A stretch of 30,889 nucleotides of DNA from JAHFJU01 sp964354865 (GTDB lineage Bacteria > Patescibacteriota > Gracilibacteria > UBA1369 > UM-FILTER-53-11). The notes below the pieces were generated by a model that saw only the letters and a list, made by a program, of their open reading frames with translations, was not told where the DNA came from and did not search any database. Numbering within the stretch: position 1 is the first letter of the stretch; every line of letters begins with the position of its first letter. This document shows positions 6,902-14,689 of this stretch, one piece after another. The stretch covers positions 1-30,889 of the forward strand of contig CAYHBN010000007.1 of NCBI GenBank assembly GCA_964354865.1. Direction: 5' to 3'. The translations under genes were made by a program, and so were the position numbers.

Positions 6902-8014
6902 ATGTCACTTCAAATTGGAATCGTCGGGCTCCCGAATGTCGGTAAATCAACGTTGTTTAATGCAGTAACTCGCACGCAAAATGCGCAGGCGGCGAATTAT
7001 CCGTTTTGTACGATTGACCCAAATGTGGGCGTGGTCGAAGTTCCCGATGTTCGTATGGATAAGCTGGCAGAAATTGTAAAGCCAGAGCGCGTGTTGCCGG
7101 CGACTGTTGAGTTTGTTGATATTGCAGGACTCGTAAAGGGTGCGGCGAGTGGCGAAGGATTGGGCAATAAATTCCTCTCACATATTCGTCAGTGTAATGC
7201 GATTGCACAGGTTATTCGTGTGTTCGTCGATGATAACGTAATTCATGTGCACAATAATGTGGACCCTAAACGTGACAAAGAAATTATTGAGGCAGAGCTG
7301 ATTTTGGCTGATCTAGAAACGGTGACAAAGCGCTACGACTTGCTCGTTTCTCAGTCAAAGACGGGGAATCCTAAAATTGTGGCAGCTCGCGATACGATGG
7401 GTGAATTGAAACTACATTTAGAAACTGGAAAACTCGCGTTTGATTTTAATGATGGAACGGACCTTCATACCGAGGCGATGGCTGATCTGCATTTGCTTAC
7501 CAACAAACCACTTTTATACATTGCGAATGTAAGCGAGGCTGAGTGTGCTGATCTGCAAAAAAATCCTGCTAAAGTTGAAAGTTTAAAGGCGCAAATTGGA
7601 ATCGCGCCGAATCAAAAACTTATTCCGATCTGTGCAAAAATTGAAGAAGAATTGGGCGCACTTTCACCCGAAGACGCGGCGGCTTTTTTGGCTGACCTTG
7701 GCCTTCAAGAGGCTGGACTTAATGCCGTTATTCGTGCGGCATATGACACACTTGGTTACATGACCTACTTTACCGCGGGTGTGAAAGAAGTTCGTGCATG
7801 GACGATTCATAAAGGAGACACCGCTCCACAAGCGGCAGGTGTGATTCATACTGATTTTGAAAAAGGATTTATCGCGGCTGAGACATGTAGCTATGAAGAT
7901 TTTGTTGCATGTGGTGGAGAGGCAGGCGCAAAAGAAAAAGGAAAACTGCGCATCGAAGGCCGCGACTATATTATGAAAGATGGCGACGTCATGCACTTTA
8001 GGTTTAACGTGTAG
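6902..8014 (+). CDS. ychF: Ribosome-associated ATPase YchF
   Basis: An Obg-like P-loop NTPase (YchF/OLA1) that prefers ATP and binds ribosomes; it is linked to start-codon selection and oxidative stress. Seen: Walker A GLPNVGKS at 9-16, switch region NYPFCTIDPNVG, DIAGLVKGAASGEGLGNKFL at about 74-93, a coiled-coil insertion at about 120-170, ANVSE where other G-proteins have NKxD (the change behind ATP preference), and a C-terminal TGS-like domain with FTAGVKEVRAWTI and EGRDYIMKDGDVMHFRFNV. 370 residues, full length. Expressed from its own near-leaderless promoter. Confidence 0.96.
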   Translation: MSLQIGIVGLPNVGKSTLFNAVTRTQNAQAANYPFCTIDPNVGVVEVPDVRMDKLAEIVKPERVLPATVEFVDIAGLVKGAASGEGLGNKFLSHIRQCNAIAQVIRVFVDDNVIHVHNNVDPKRDKEIIEAELILADLETVTKRYDLLVSQSKTGNPKIVAARDTMGELKLHLETGKLAFDFNDGTDLHTEAMADLHLLTNKPLLYIANVSEAECADLQKNPAKVESLKAQIGIAPNQKLIPICAKIEEELGALSPEDAAAFLADLGLQEAGLNAVIRAAYDTLGYMTYFTAGVKEVRAWTIHKGDTAPQAAGVIHTDFEKGFIAAETCSYEDFVACGGEAGAKEKGKLRIEGRDYIMKDGDVMHFRFNV

Positions 8015-8057
8015 CAGTGCCGAGCGAAGCGAGGCACCTTGTACCCTGTATTAATTT

Positions 8058-9275
8058 ATGAATCTTTCCGAAATGCAAAATACGGGTACAGCAACGCCGC
8101 GTGCTCGCGTCGTTGTGGCCATGTCGGGAGGAGTTGATTCGTCGGTTGCCGCCGCGCTTTTGGTGCAGCAGGGTTACGATGTGATTGGCATTCACCTGAA
8201 TTTTTGGACTGACCCGAATGTTGAAGAACTCGCGCAAAATATTCCGCAGAATAAATGTTGCACCCTCGGTGGGCTCGAAGATGCGCGTTCGGTTGCGGGA
8301 ATTTTGGGGATTCCATTTTATGTGATGAATGTTGAAGAGGATTTTAAGAAAAACGTCGTTGATACTTTTTTGTCTGATCATGCAAATGGGCGAACGCCGA
8401 ACCCCTGCGTGGAGTGTAATCGTACTATTAAATTTGGACGTTTGATCGAGCGCGCGAAAGAGTTGGGTGCCGAGTTTGTGGCTTCGGGCCACTATGCTCG
8501 GGTTGTCGATGTGGTGGCCGATTCTGGACCGGGACAGCATAAAACTCGTCGTGCGCTCCTCGCCGCCGTCGACACCAAAAAAGATCAAAGTTATTTTTTA
8601 TACCACCTTGGGCAAGAAAAACTTAAGCACGTTATGTTCCCGATTGGCGAATTTACTTCGAAGGCAGAAATTTATAAACTTGCTGACTCATTTGGACTCC
8701 GCCGAGTAAGTGAAAAACCGCAAAGCCAGGGTTTGTGTTTCTTCTCTGAATCTTCGCCGAAATTTTTCTTAAAGCGATATCTCGACAGTAAACATTTTAT
8801 GCCCGGCCCAATTGAAGCCGTTGATGGTCGCGTTCTTGGTCAACACAAAGGCTTGCCGTTATATACGATTGGTCAACGAAGCGGGCTTGGCATTGGCGGA
8901 GTGAAAGGCGAGCCAGAAGGCGAGCCGTGGTTTGTCGTGCGTGCGGATCCTGATCGAAATGTGCTCATCGTCGGTCGCGAAAAAGATATTATGGAGTATT
9001 CGGTGACGGTGACTGATTGCACGTTTGTTTCTGGAATTGCCCCAACGGAGCCGATTGAGGTTTTGCTCAGAGTGCGTCATCGTGGCGAGTTGGTGCCGGC
9101 AACCCTTACGCCGCTTACCTCTATTGTTGGACTTAGTGTTGCTTCTTCTCTAACCTATTGCCTCAAAACAAAAGCACCCATTAAAGGCGTTGCACCCGGC
9201 CAGGCAGCCGTTTTTTACCAAGGCGAAGAGGTTCTTGGCGGGGGAGTGATTGTGAAATCGAAAGTCCTCATCTGA
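8058..9275 (+). CDS. mnmA: tRNA 2-thiouridylase MnmA
   Basis: Adds sulfur to U34 of Lys, Glu and Gln tRNAs, using ATP to adenylate the base. Seen: PP-loop SGGVDSS at 23-29, NPCVECN with catalytic C117, SGHYAR near 143-148, and SQGLCFF with the second catalytic cysteine C227; then the usual GxGxxxGxPxYTIGQRxGLGIGG segment and a C-terminal barrel. At 405 residues it is longer than E. coli MnmA (368), mostly from a 16-residue N-terminal tail and a longer HINFW-NVEEL loop (about 48-66). It follows ychF by 43 bases that hold a small GTGCC/GGCAC hairpin (8017-8037). No IscS or Tus genes are seen. Confidence 0.96.
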   Translation: MNLSEMQNTGTATPRARVVVAMSGGVDSSVAAALLVQQGYDVIGIHLNFWTDPNVEELAQNIPQNKCCTLGGLEDARSVAGILGIPFYVMNVEEDFKKNVVDTFLSDHANGRTPNPCVECNRTIKFGRLIERAKELGAEFVASGHYARVVDVVADSGPGQHKTRRALLAAVDTKKDQSYFLYHLGQEKLKHVMFPIGEFTSKAEIYKLADSFGLRRVSEKPQSQGLCFFSESSPKFFLKRYLDSKHFMPGPIEAVDGRVLGQHKGLPLYTIGQRSGLGIGGVKGEPEGEPWFVVRADPDRNVLIVGREKDIMEYSVTVTDCTFVSGIAPTEPIEVLLRVRHRGELVPATLTPLTSIVGLSVASSLTYCLKTKAPIKGVAPGQAAVFYQGEEVLGGGVIVKSKVLI

Positions 9276-9314
9276 TAGCTGACCTAAAATCCTCTTATAT
9301 TTTTGCCTGTTTTT

Positions 9315-9323
9315 TGCTATAAT
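9315..9323 (+). promoter_or_regulatory. Extended -10 promoter of the 9337 gene
   Basis: TGCTATAAT, a perfect -10 with TG extension, 13 bases before the ATG. Transcription would start near 9330, leaving a leader of about 6 bases. Confidence 0.65.
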
Positions 9324-9336
9324 AATAAGAACAAAT

Positions 9337-9912
9337 ATGGATCAAACAACTATAACAGACGGATCGATTACCATCGGCACGGCAACACCAAGTGTAACGC
9401 CACCCCAAAATGGTGCTTCGCAAACTTCGGGCGTTGTTACCGGTAATGCTCAAGCTGCTGGTCAAACAGCTGCTGCTGCCCAGTCGACAGGACAAGCAAC
9501 CACCGGCACACAAACTTCTGCGGCTTCTACTGCAGACCCCGTTGGTCTCTTTGAGAAATTCGATATTCCCGATATGGTTAAAAAGACCTATCCCGATTTG
9601 GTCCCGCTTGTTTTAGAGACTGAGTCGATGAACGACGACGAGCGTCAGTATTGGTTCCAAATTTTGCCGATCATGACCGAAGATCAAGTTAAGAAACTTC
9701 GCGAAATTTTGAGTAATGAAAAAAATCAGCTCGCTGAAATTGATAAACAGTACAATCGTGAAGTAAAACAGATCAACGAACAGCACGTTACAGAGTGGAA
9801 GGAGTTTGAACGAAAAGACAAACGCGAAAATCTTATTGAAAAAGAAAAAAAGACTGAAGAAGAAGAAGCGAAGGAGCAAGAGGCTTTGCTTGGACAGCTC
9901 AATAATATTTAA
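9337..9912 (+). CDS. Unknown protein with LPxMxEDQ helical domain
   Basis: 191 residues, not in a family I know. Seen: a Thr/Ser/Gln/Ala-rich, probably disordered part (1-67); a short segment LFEKFDIPDMVKKTYPDLVPLVLE (cut here into two ideas: an IPD turn and a helix, 71-94); a helical core 97-154; then a highly charged coiled coil rich in Glu and Lys to the end. The core, centred on LPIMTEDQ at 110-117, aligns without gaps over 58 residues with 195-252 of the protein at 24358 (15 identities by eye) and with the small protein at 22078. No signal peptide or membrane helix. It has its own extended -10 promoter and is convergent with the sortase gene. Confidence 0.75.
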   Translation: MDQTTITDGSITIGTATPSVTPPQNGASQTSGVVTGNAQAAGQTAAAAQSTGQATTGTQTSAASTADPVGLFEKFDIPDMVKKTYPDLVPLVLETESMNDDERQYWFQILPIMTEDQVKKLREILSNEKNQLAEIDKQYNREVKQINEQHVTEWKEFERKDKRENLIEKEKKTEEEEAKEQEALLGQLNNI

Positions 9913-9947
9913 CAGACTGCGTCGCCTTGGTATACGGAGAAGCCTTT

Positions 9948-10853
9948 TTAGCTTTGTTCGATGAGTTTTCCTATAAGCACAAGGCGTTTTAGATTTGTGC
10001 CAATTGGCGTACAGGTAATAAGCGTAATTTGTTCCTGGTTGGTCGGTTTAAGCACATCGATATCTTTTGGCATGACCACTTTTTTCTCCACAATTTGGTA
10101 AATATATTTTTTCTGATTGAAGTACACGACCACTTTGTCGTTCTCGCGTACATCGTGCAGGAGGGCGAAGACGTCTTTAAATCGGCCTGCATCCCATGCG
10201 TAATATGATGAGTGCCCGGTAAGAACAACATTGCCATCTTCTCCGGGGAGCGCAGTGCCAGGATAATGAACGACTCCACTACGAAGCGCCCCTTGAATAT
10301 CTTTTTCGAGTTCTTCCCATCGGCGAGAAATGAGGTTCTCGTTTTTTACACCGACCACGGGAACATTTTGATTTATGCGCGGAATCACAATGCGCATATC
10401 GGGCGGATACACTTCGAGGTTCAAATCGGGAATGCTATTTTGACTCGTTCCTTGTGCGCTTGCGACCGTGTTGAGTCTCTCTGCAACCTCGGGAGTTTCT
10501 TCGGTGAGTTCGTTAAGAGGGCTTTGAAATCCTGTTGAAACTTCGTAATAATGAACAGCATTTTGGTACAGTGCTTGCCAATTGAGAACAGCGTAAATAA
10601 CGCCAAAAACGGCGGCCGACACAAAGACGAATTCAAATTTATCCCAGATTTTTGAGAATACTGAAGGGGGTTTTGGGGCTGCGTGCTCAGGGGTGTGCGC
10701 GACGCGAGGTTCATCATCTACATCGGCGTTTTTCTGAATAGGGCGCTCATGAACATGCTCCTCAGATTTGTGCGCTTCGCTTACATGCGTCCGATCGGGC
10801 TCAACATCAATATGCAGCGTATAAATATCTTCATGTTTATTTTTTTTGCGCAT
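9948..10853 (-). CDS. Membrane-anchored sortase
   Basis: A transpeptidase that cuts a C-terminal sorting signal and joins the protein to another amine (cell wall or pilin). Seen: a long polar, His/Glu-rich cytoplasmic N-terminus (1-70), one membrane helix (about 73-91), a linker, and a sortase barrel from about 145. The catalytic triad is visible: H214 in LTGHSSYYAWDAG, C281 in TLITCTPIG, and R290 in NLKRLVLIG. The TCTPIG context resembles class D/E-type enzymes more than class A, a tentative reading. The 70-residue cytoplasmic tail is longer than usual. No protein in this window shows an LPxTG-type motif followed by a membrane helix, so its substrate lies elsewhere. Confidence 0.92.
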   Translation of the reverse strand: MRKKNKHEDIYTLHIDVEPDRTHVSEAHKSEEHVHERPIQKNADVDDEPRVAHTPEHAAPKPPSVFSKIWDKFEFVFVSAAVFGVIYAVLNWQALYQNAVHYYEVSTGFQSPLNELTEETPEVAERLNTVASAQGTSQNSIPDLNLEVYPPDMRIVIPRINQNVPVVGVKNENLISRRWEELEKDIQGALRSGVVHYPGTALPGEDGNVVLTGHSSYYAWDAGRFKDVFALLHDVRENDKVVVYFNQKKYIYQIVEKKVVMPKDIDVLKPTNQEQITLITCTPIGTNLKRLVLIGKLIEQS

Positions 10854-10971
10854 GCGTTAACAGCTTACCCGACTAAAAGCCACTCGTACAGTCTCATGTT
10901 AGGGCTCACGAAATCAGTCGTATGAAGCATACTATGGAATTTTTGTTTCAAAAGAGCTATCATTACCTATG

Positions 10972-11208
10972 ATGAGTAACAAGAAAATTATCACTTCAGC
11001 TAAAATCCTTTTTGGTAAACCTTATATTAAGGGCACGCGTGTAAGCGTTGAGCAAATTTTGGCTTGTTTAAAAGAAGGCTGGAGTCATAAAAAAATCATC
11101 AGTGAATTTGATATTACAGATGGAGAAATACTCGCATGTATAGATTTTGCGTATCAGTCAGTTTCTAGGACTCATTTTATAAAGACTTCAGACAAGGCGT
11201 ATGTTTAA
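10972..11208 (+). CDS. DUF433 antitoxin-like protein
   Basis: 78 residues from the second ATG (10972), preferred because a TATCAT box at 10958-10963 would place the transcript start there; ATG 10969 adds one residue. The DUF433 signature is clear: ILFGKPYIKGTRVSV at about 12-26, then WSHKKIISEFDIT and a last helix EILACIDFAYQ. The family is a small winged-helix-like DNA-binding antitoxin paired with DUF5615 PIN-like toxins. Its last 8 bases overlap the start of the toxin remnant, the usual translational coupling. The antitoxin looks intact although its partner is broken. Confidence 0.85.
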   Translation: MSNKKIITSAKILFGKPYIKGTRVSVEQILACLKEGWSHKKIISEFDITDGEILACIDFAYQSVSRTHFIKTSDKAYV

Positions 11209-11447
11209 GTTTCTTGTGGATCATAATGTACCAAAGTCTGTTTCTGTTTTTTTGTTGAAGAAAAAATATAACGTCAAACTTGTAAAAGACATTGATGCAG
11301 AGATGTCAGATGAAGACATTGTAAAATTGGCAATAAAATATGATTTTGTTCAGTTATTCCGACCAAAGTTCAGAAATTCGTATTGATGGTATTTCGCAGA
11401 TTTTACCAAAAGTTGAGAAGCCCTTTGGTACTTTAGTTTTAAGATGA
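11201..11447 (+). pseudogene. DUF5615 PIN-like toxin, internally deleted and frameshifted
   Basis: The first frame starts well (FKFLVDHNVPKSVSVFLLKKK, then DAEMSDEDIVKLAIKYDFV) as in DUF5615 PIN-like nucleases, with the first acidic residue D7. After about 50 residues it turns into QLFRPKFRNSY and stops at 11386. From about 11350 the next frame (+1) encodes SDQSSEIRIDGISQILPKVE and PFGTLVLR up to a TGA at 11445-11447, which fits the C-terminal end of the same family. The middle segment, expected to carry the next acidic active-site residue (TxDxDF) and the following strand, is absent. One out-of-frame deletion of some tens of bases would explain both defects. The toxin is probably inactive. 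Its end overlaps the next, convergent gene by 9 bases. Confidence 0.75.
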
Positions 11448-13403
11448 TGCTACTTTTGCGGCCACGCCGCTAGGCGGTGTTACCACAACTTCTGGAGCTT
11501 CAGTTTTCGGTTCTGTTTTAGGTGTTGCCGCGGCTGGTGCGCCTGCTGCGCCCACTACCACCGCTGCTGCTGCTGCACCTGCTGGTTTCGCGCCTTCTAC
11601 AACTGGTGGTGCCGGAGGTGTTCCTTCGCCTGGTTTGTCAGCAGCTTTTGCTGCGTCTGCCGGAGGTACTACTGGTTTGTCTTCTGCAGGTGCCGGCGGC
11701 GTCTCGGCTGGTTTTGGTGCCTGCTTTAGCGCTGCTTTTCCATCTTTGCTACCCAATACCGAAATAAAAGCGGCGTCTTTTGTTGCAGGTGTGTCGTTGC
11801 CCAATTTTTTCAACTGCTCAGCAAGCGAGTCTAGTCCTATTTTATTTTCGCCATTTGGATCGTTTGCTTTACGCCAGTCTGCATTATCGAGTGCTTTTGT
11901 TACATCAGAAACTTTTGAGGCAGGATTCGAAATTACCTTCGCTAAACCAACCGGCAAATTAAATTTGCGCATAAGTGTTTTCATCGTTTCTCGCTTGAGC
12001 AATACTGATTGGTCACCAGAGTCGATGAGCTCTTGTGTGGTATAAAAATTCTGTGCCATCTCTTGTGCTTTTGGGAAAAAAGACATTCCAGCGATCATTC
12101 CACCGATGCTCTTCATAAAATCCAATACGCTCATTAAGAGTGACTTCATCGATCCTTCTTCCATCTTATTCGCCTGCGCCAATAGTTTATCGGCCATTGT
12201 TGCATTTGCGGTATCGACGACGGCATTGATCTCTTGTTCTTTTGCGTCATCGGCTCCTTTTACTTCGCCTTCAACAGCTAAAAGGCTTTGTTCGTCTGGA
12301 TTATCTTGAGAGAGTGTTTCCCGGATTTTTGCGAGTTGAGTTTCGTTTAATCCTTCCGGTGATTTTTCTGCTAATTCTTTCAATCTCTCAGCAGTCTTAA
12401 TTCTGGTTTCAAGTGCGGCGGCTTCTTTTTGAACGCGTTCAATTGCTGCGTCATCTGAAATGTTCCCGAAATTGCGTTCGAGTCCACTCAACGTGCCACC
12501 CCCGAATGTTGGAAATTTCAACTTATCTCGAATAATTTGGAGTCGAGGGCCAAACGCAGAAATTGTTGCACCAAGTTCCACGGTTTTTCCATATACATCG
12601 GTAGTTTCAATTTGTTTGAGTGCATCTTCGGCTGTTTTTAATTCAGTAGGATTTTTGGCTTGTACTACGGCTTCTTTTGCAGCTTGAACACTCGCAAGAA
12701 TAACGGTTAACTTTGCATATTTACTGCCAAGTTCTGTGGCTCGGGCGGTGAGTGCCTCTTTTGCAGATTTACTATCTGCTTCGAACTGCGTCATACTTTT
12801 TTGTGCATCCAATGCTTTTTTCGCTTCTTCTTTAGCTTCTTCAGCAGCTTTTGTATCTGCATCAGCTTTTTCTTTTACAAGATCATCAGATTTTTTTGCT
12901 TCAGTAGGATGTTTGGCTTTGAACCATGTATCAAATTCACCGACACTTCTCGTTGCTGCGTCACGACAGCTATTAATATCGCGCTCATCTAGGTCGCCAC
13001 CGATGCCTAAACCAACTCCTCCATTATCTTCATGCAATGCGTGTACAAAGGCGTCTATCCAGTCGCTCATCCAGACTGCTCTGAAGCCATTATATTCTGC
13101 AGGAAGGTTTGCAGGGGTATTGTTCAATATCCCCTCTGCAACTTTCACTGCGTAGTTTTTTGTATTTTTCCAATCGAGCCCAGCTGCATCTCCCGCGGTT
13201 TTAAGACGGTCGATATACGAGGTGACAACGTCTTTATTAAGTTCAGAAAGCTGTTCTTGCGCAGTTTTATTTTTCGCTTCTCTCAAAAGTTCAGCTGTGT
13301 TTTGTGCTACCGCTTCTGCCGTGCCGTCTTTCGGTTTTGCTCCTAGTTCGGGCGTTGCGTCTGTAGGTGGTGGTGCTTCGGTTGGGTTTATTGGTTTAGT
13401 CAT
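11439..13403 (-). CDS. Large helical, Pro/Ala-tailed protein of the transglycosylase operon
   Basis: 654 residues, not recognised. Seen: a Pro-rich start; a folded-looking part at about 50-165 with aromatic residues (WMSDWIDAFVHAL) and a Gly-rich loop; long charged coiled coils at about 170-260 and 310-410; a hydrophobic segment at 420-443 (LLMSVLDFMKSIGG, then MIAGMSFF); another helical region to about 555; and a Pro/Ala/Val-rich tail (560-654), probably disordered. No signal peptide. The 420-440 segment matches one in the 411-residue neighbour. It is the last gene of the four-gene operon, 31 bases after that neighbour. The length, coiled coils and one hydrophobic segment suggest a structural or scaffold role, which is inference only. 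Confidence 0.7.
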   Translation of the reverse strand: MTKPINPTEAPPPTDATPELGAKPKDGTAEAVAQNTAELLREAKNKTAQEQLSELNKDVVTSYIDRLKTAGDAAGLDWKNTKNYAVKVAEGILNNTPANLPAEYNGFRAVWMSDWIDAFVHALHEDNGGVGLGIGGDLDERDINSCRDAATRSVGEFDTWFKAKHPTEAKKSDDLVKEKADADTKAAEEAKEEAKKALDAQKSMTQFEADSKSAKEALTARATELGSKYAKLTVILASVQAAKEAVVQAKNPTELKTAEDALKQIETTDVYGKTVELGATISAFGPRLQIIRDKLKFPTFGGGTLSGLERNFGNISDDAAIERVQKEAAALETRIKTAERLKELAEKSPEGLNETQLAKIRETLSQDNPDEQSLLAVEGEVKGADDAKEQEINAVVDTANATMADKLLAQANKMEEGSMKSLLMSVLDFMKSIGGMIAGMSFFPKAQEMAQNFYTTQELIDSGDQSVLLKRETMKTLMRKFNLPVGLAKVISNPASKVSDVTKALDNADWRKANDPNGENKIGLDSLAEQLKKLGNDTPATKDAAFISVLGSKDGKAALKQAPKPAETPPAPAEDKPVVPPADAAKAADKPGEGTPPAPPVVEGAKPAGAAAAAVVVGAAGAPAAATPKTEPKTEAPEVVVTPPSGVAAKVASS

Positions 13404-13434
13404 ATGGGGGGAGGGTATTTGTGTGGCGCGGGAT

Positions 13435-14670
13435 TTATTTTTTCTTAGGAACTTCTTTTTCGGAGATTTGGGTTATATCAAAGTTATTAACTGGTTTCAT
13501 ATTAACGGTTTCGGAGATAGTCACTGACTTGTTTGCTGCTAATTTGAAAAGAGTATCTCCCTCTTTAGCACCACTATTAATTTTTCCAGTTGTTACTTTT
13601 AGAGTAATGACATTTTCTTGACCGTATTTGTTTGTTGTTGTGATAGTTGTTATCCCATTTTTTGTTTCAACGCTTCCATTCGCCGGCATTTTAAAGTCGA
13701 CTGGTTCAGTTGCTTTGAGTGTGTGCTCGTTCCCTTTAGGTGTTCGTATTAAATTTTTAGCACTCTCACTATCAATCATCGCGCCTCGGTCTTTAGCCTC
13801 GATACCAGGGAGTTTGCCAAATAATGATTCTCCCGAGGTCATTCCTTTTCCAGGTTTTGCTTCATAAATATTAAATGACGCGCCCTTAGCTAATTTAAAT
13901 AGATCAGTGCCTTTATTCAGATGTATGCTTTCACCTTTGATCAGTTCACTAAGCGGATTATTAGGAGCGGGAGCAGGAGTGTCCTCGCTAGTAGGAGCAG
14001 GAGGTGCAATATTATTGAGATTTACCCCTTGCATATAGATGGTTTCAACTGGAGTAATAATGGTCAATATATCCCCTTTATATATCGCTGTGCCGTCTGT
14101 AGGCATAGATATTTGCATGTTGTCTGTTTGAGACGTTAACTTGATTTTATTGCCTTCAAGTAACTCTCTTTTTATATTTTGAGTTCCAACTCTTCCAAAC
14201 ATTTCATCATAATTTTGCATTTCTTTAACTTCTACCTTTTGTTGACTTTCCTTTTTCCCATCCTCACCCAGTAATCCGCCGCCAAACGTATTGAGCCAAT
14301 CTTTCAATATTTGCATAATTTTCTCAATGTTGTTACCAAATATCTCAGATAGGCCTTTTAGTGCTTCCACACCATCTTTTTTAATATCAGTTACATTTTC
14401 ATTTGTTTTTTGTTTTTCATCAGTGGGAGTTGTGGGTGCGTCTGAAGGTTTTGTAATAGACTCAACTTGTTTTATTAGATCCTGCTTGAGCTCTAGCTGA
14501 GGCACAGATGTAAAGCGCTCTGCGAACCTAGCATACTGATCTGTTTGTTGAAGTACTTGTAATTCAGGAGTTGGTGCTGCTATTTCTGCCGCCGCTGCCG
14601 GTGCCTCCGGTGCTGCTGCTGCTGGTGCCTCTACTGGTGTTTCTGCTTTTGGTGGTGCTTCTCTTGACAT
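13435..14670 (-). CDS. Operon protein with duplicated LFKLA module
   Basis: 411 residues, not recognised. Seen: an Ala/Pro/Glu-rich start (1-35), helices at 40-75, a polar linker, an amphipathic segment at 100-136 ending in IMQILKDWLNTFGGG, then a beta-rich part with an internal duplication. Unit A (about 172-270) and unit B (about 311-387) each contain MPxxGS/T, a strand rich in Ile and Thr, and G-D/T-x-LFKLA-x3-S-x3-E. Unit A carries an extra 20-residue Pro-rich insert (221-240), which accounts for its greater length. The LFKLA units look like small beta hairpins; a cell-wall or carbohydrate-binding role is possible but unproven. No signal peptide. Third gene of the operon. Confidence 0.7.
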   Translation of the reverse strand: MSREAPPKAETPVEAPAAAAPEAPAAAAEIAAPTPELQVLQQTDQYARFAERFTSVPQLELKQDLIKQVESITKPSDAPTTPTDEKQKTNENVTDIKKDGVEALKGLSEIFGNNIEKIMQILKDWLNTFGGGLLGEDGKKESQQKVEVKEMQNYDEMFGRVGTQNIKRELLEGNKIKLTSQTDNMQISMPTDGTAIYKGDILTIITPVETIYMQGVNLNNIAPPAPTSEDTPAPAPNNPLSELIKGESIHLNKGTDLFKLAKGASFNIYEAKPGKGMTSGESLFGKLPGIEAKDRGAMIDSESAKNLIRTPKGNEHTLKATEPVDFKMPANGSVETKNGITTITTTNKYGQENVITLKVTTGKINSGAKEGDTLFKLAANKSVTISETVNMKPVNNFDITQISEKEVPKKK

Positions 14671-14689
14671 ATAAAAAATAATTTATGTA

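Noticed and set aside
8004..8588. Long minus-strand open frames across mnmA (8004-8588, 8056-8316)
   Set aside because: They are opposite-strand shadows of a well-supported gene and show no family features.
8058..9275. Genetic code with TGA read as glycine
   Set aside because: mnmA, the aroD-like gene and the HNH gene all end on TGA where their families end, and no conserved protein runs through TGA.
9948..10853. A sortase substrate in the window
   Set aside because: I looked for LPxTG-like motifs followed by a membrane helix and basic tail in all likely proteins, including the secreted protein at 25567, and found none.
11522..12045. Plus-strand open frames rich in Leu, Ala and Ser opposite the 11439 gene
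   Set aside because: They mirror the Pro/Ala-rich codons of the real gene; composition is an artefact of that repeat-like DNA.
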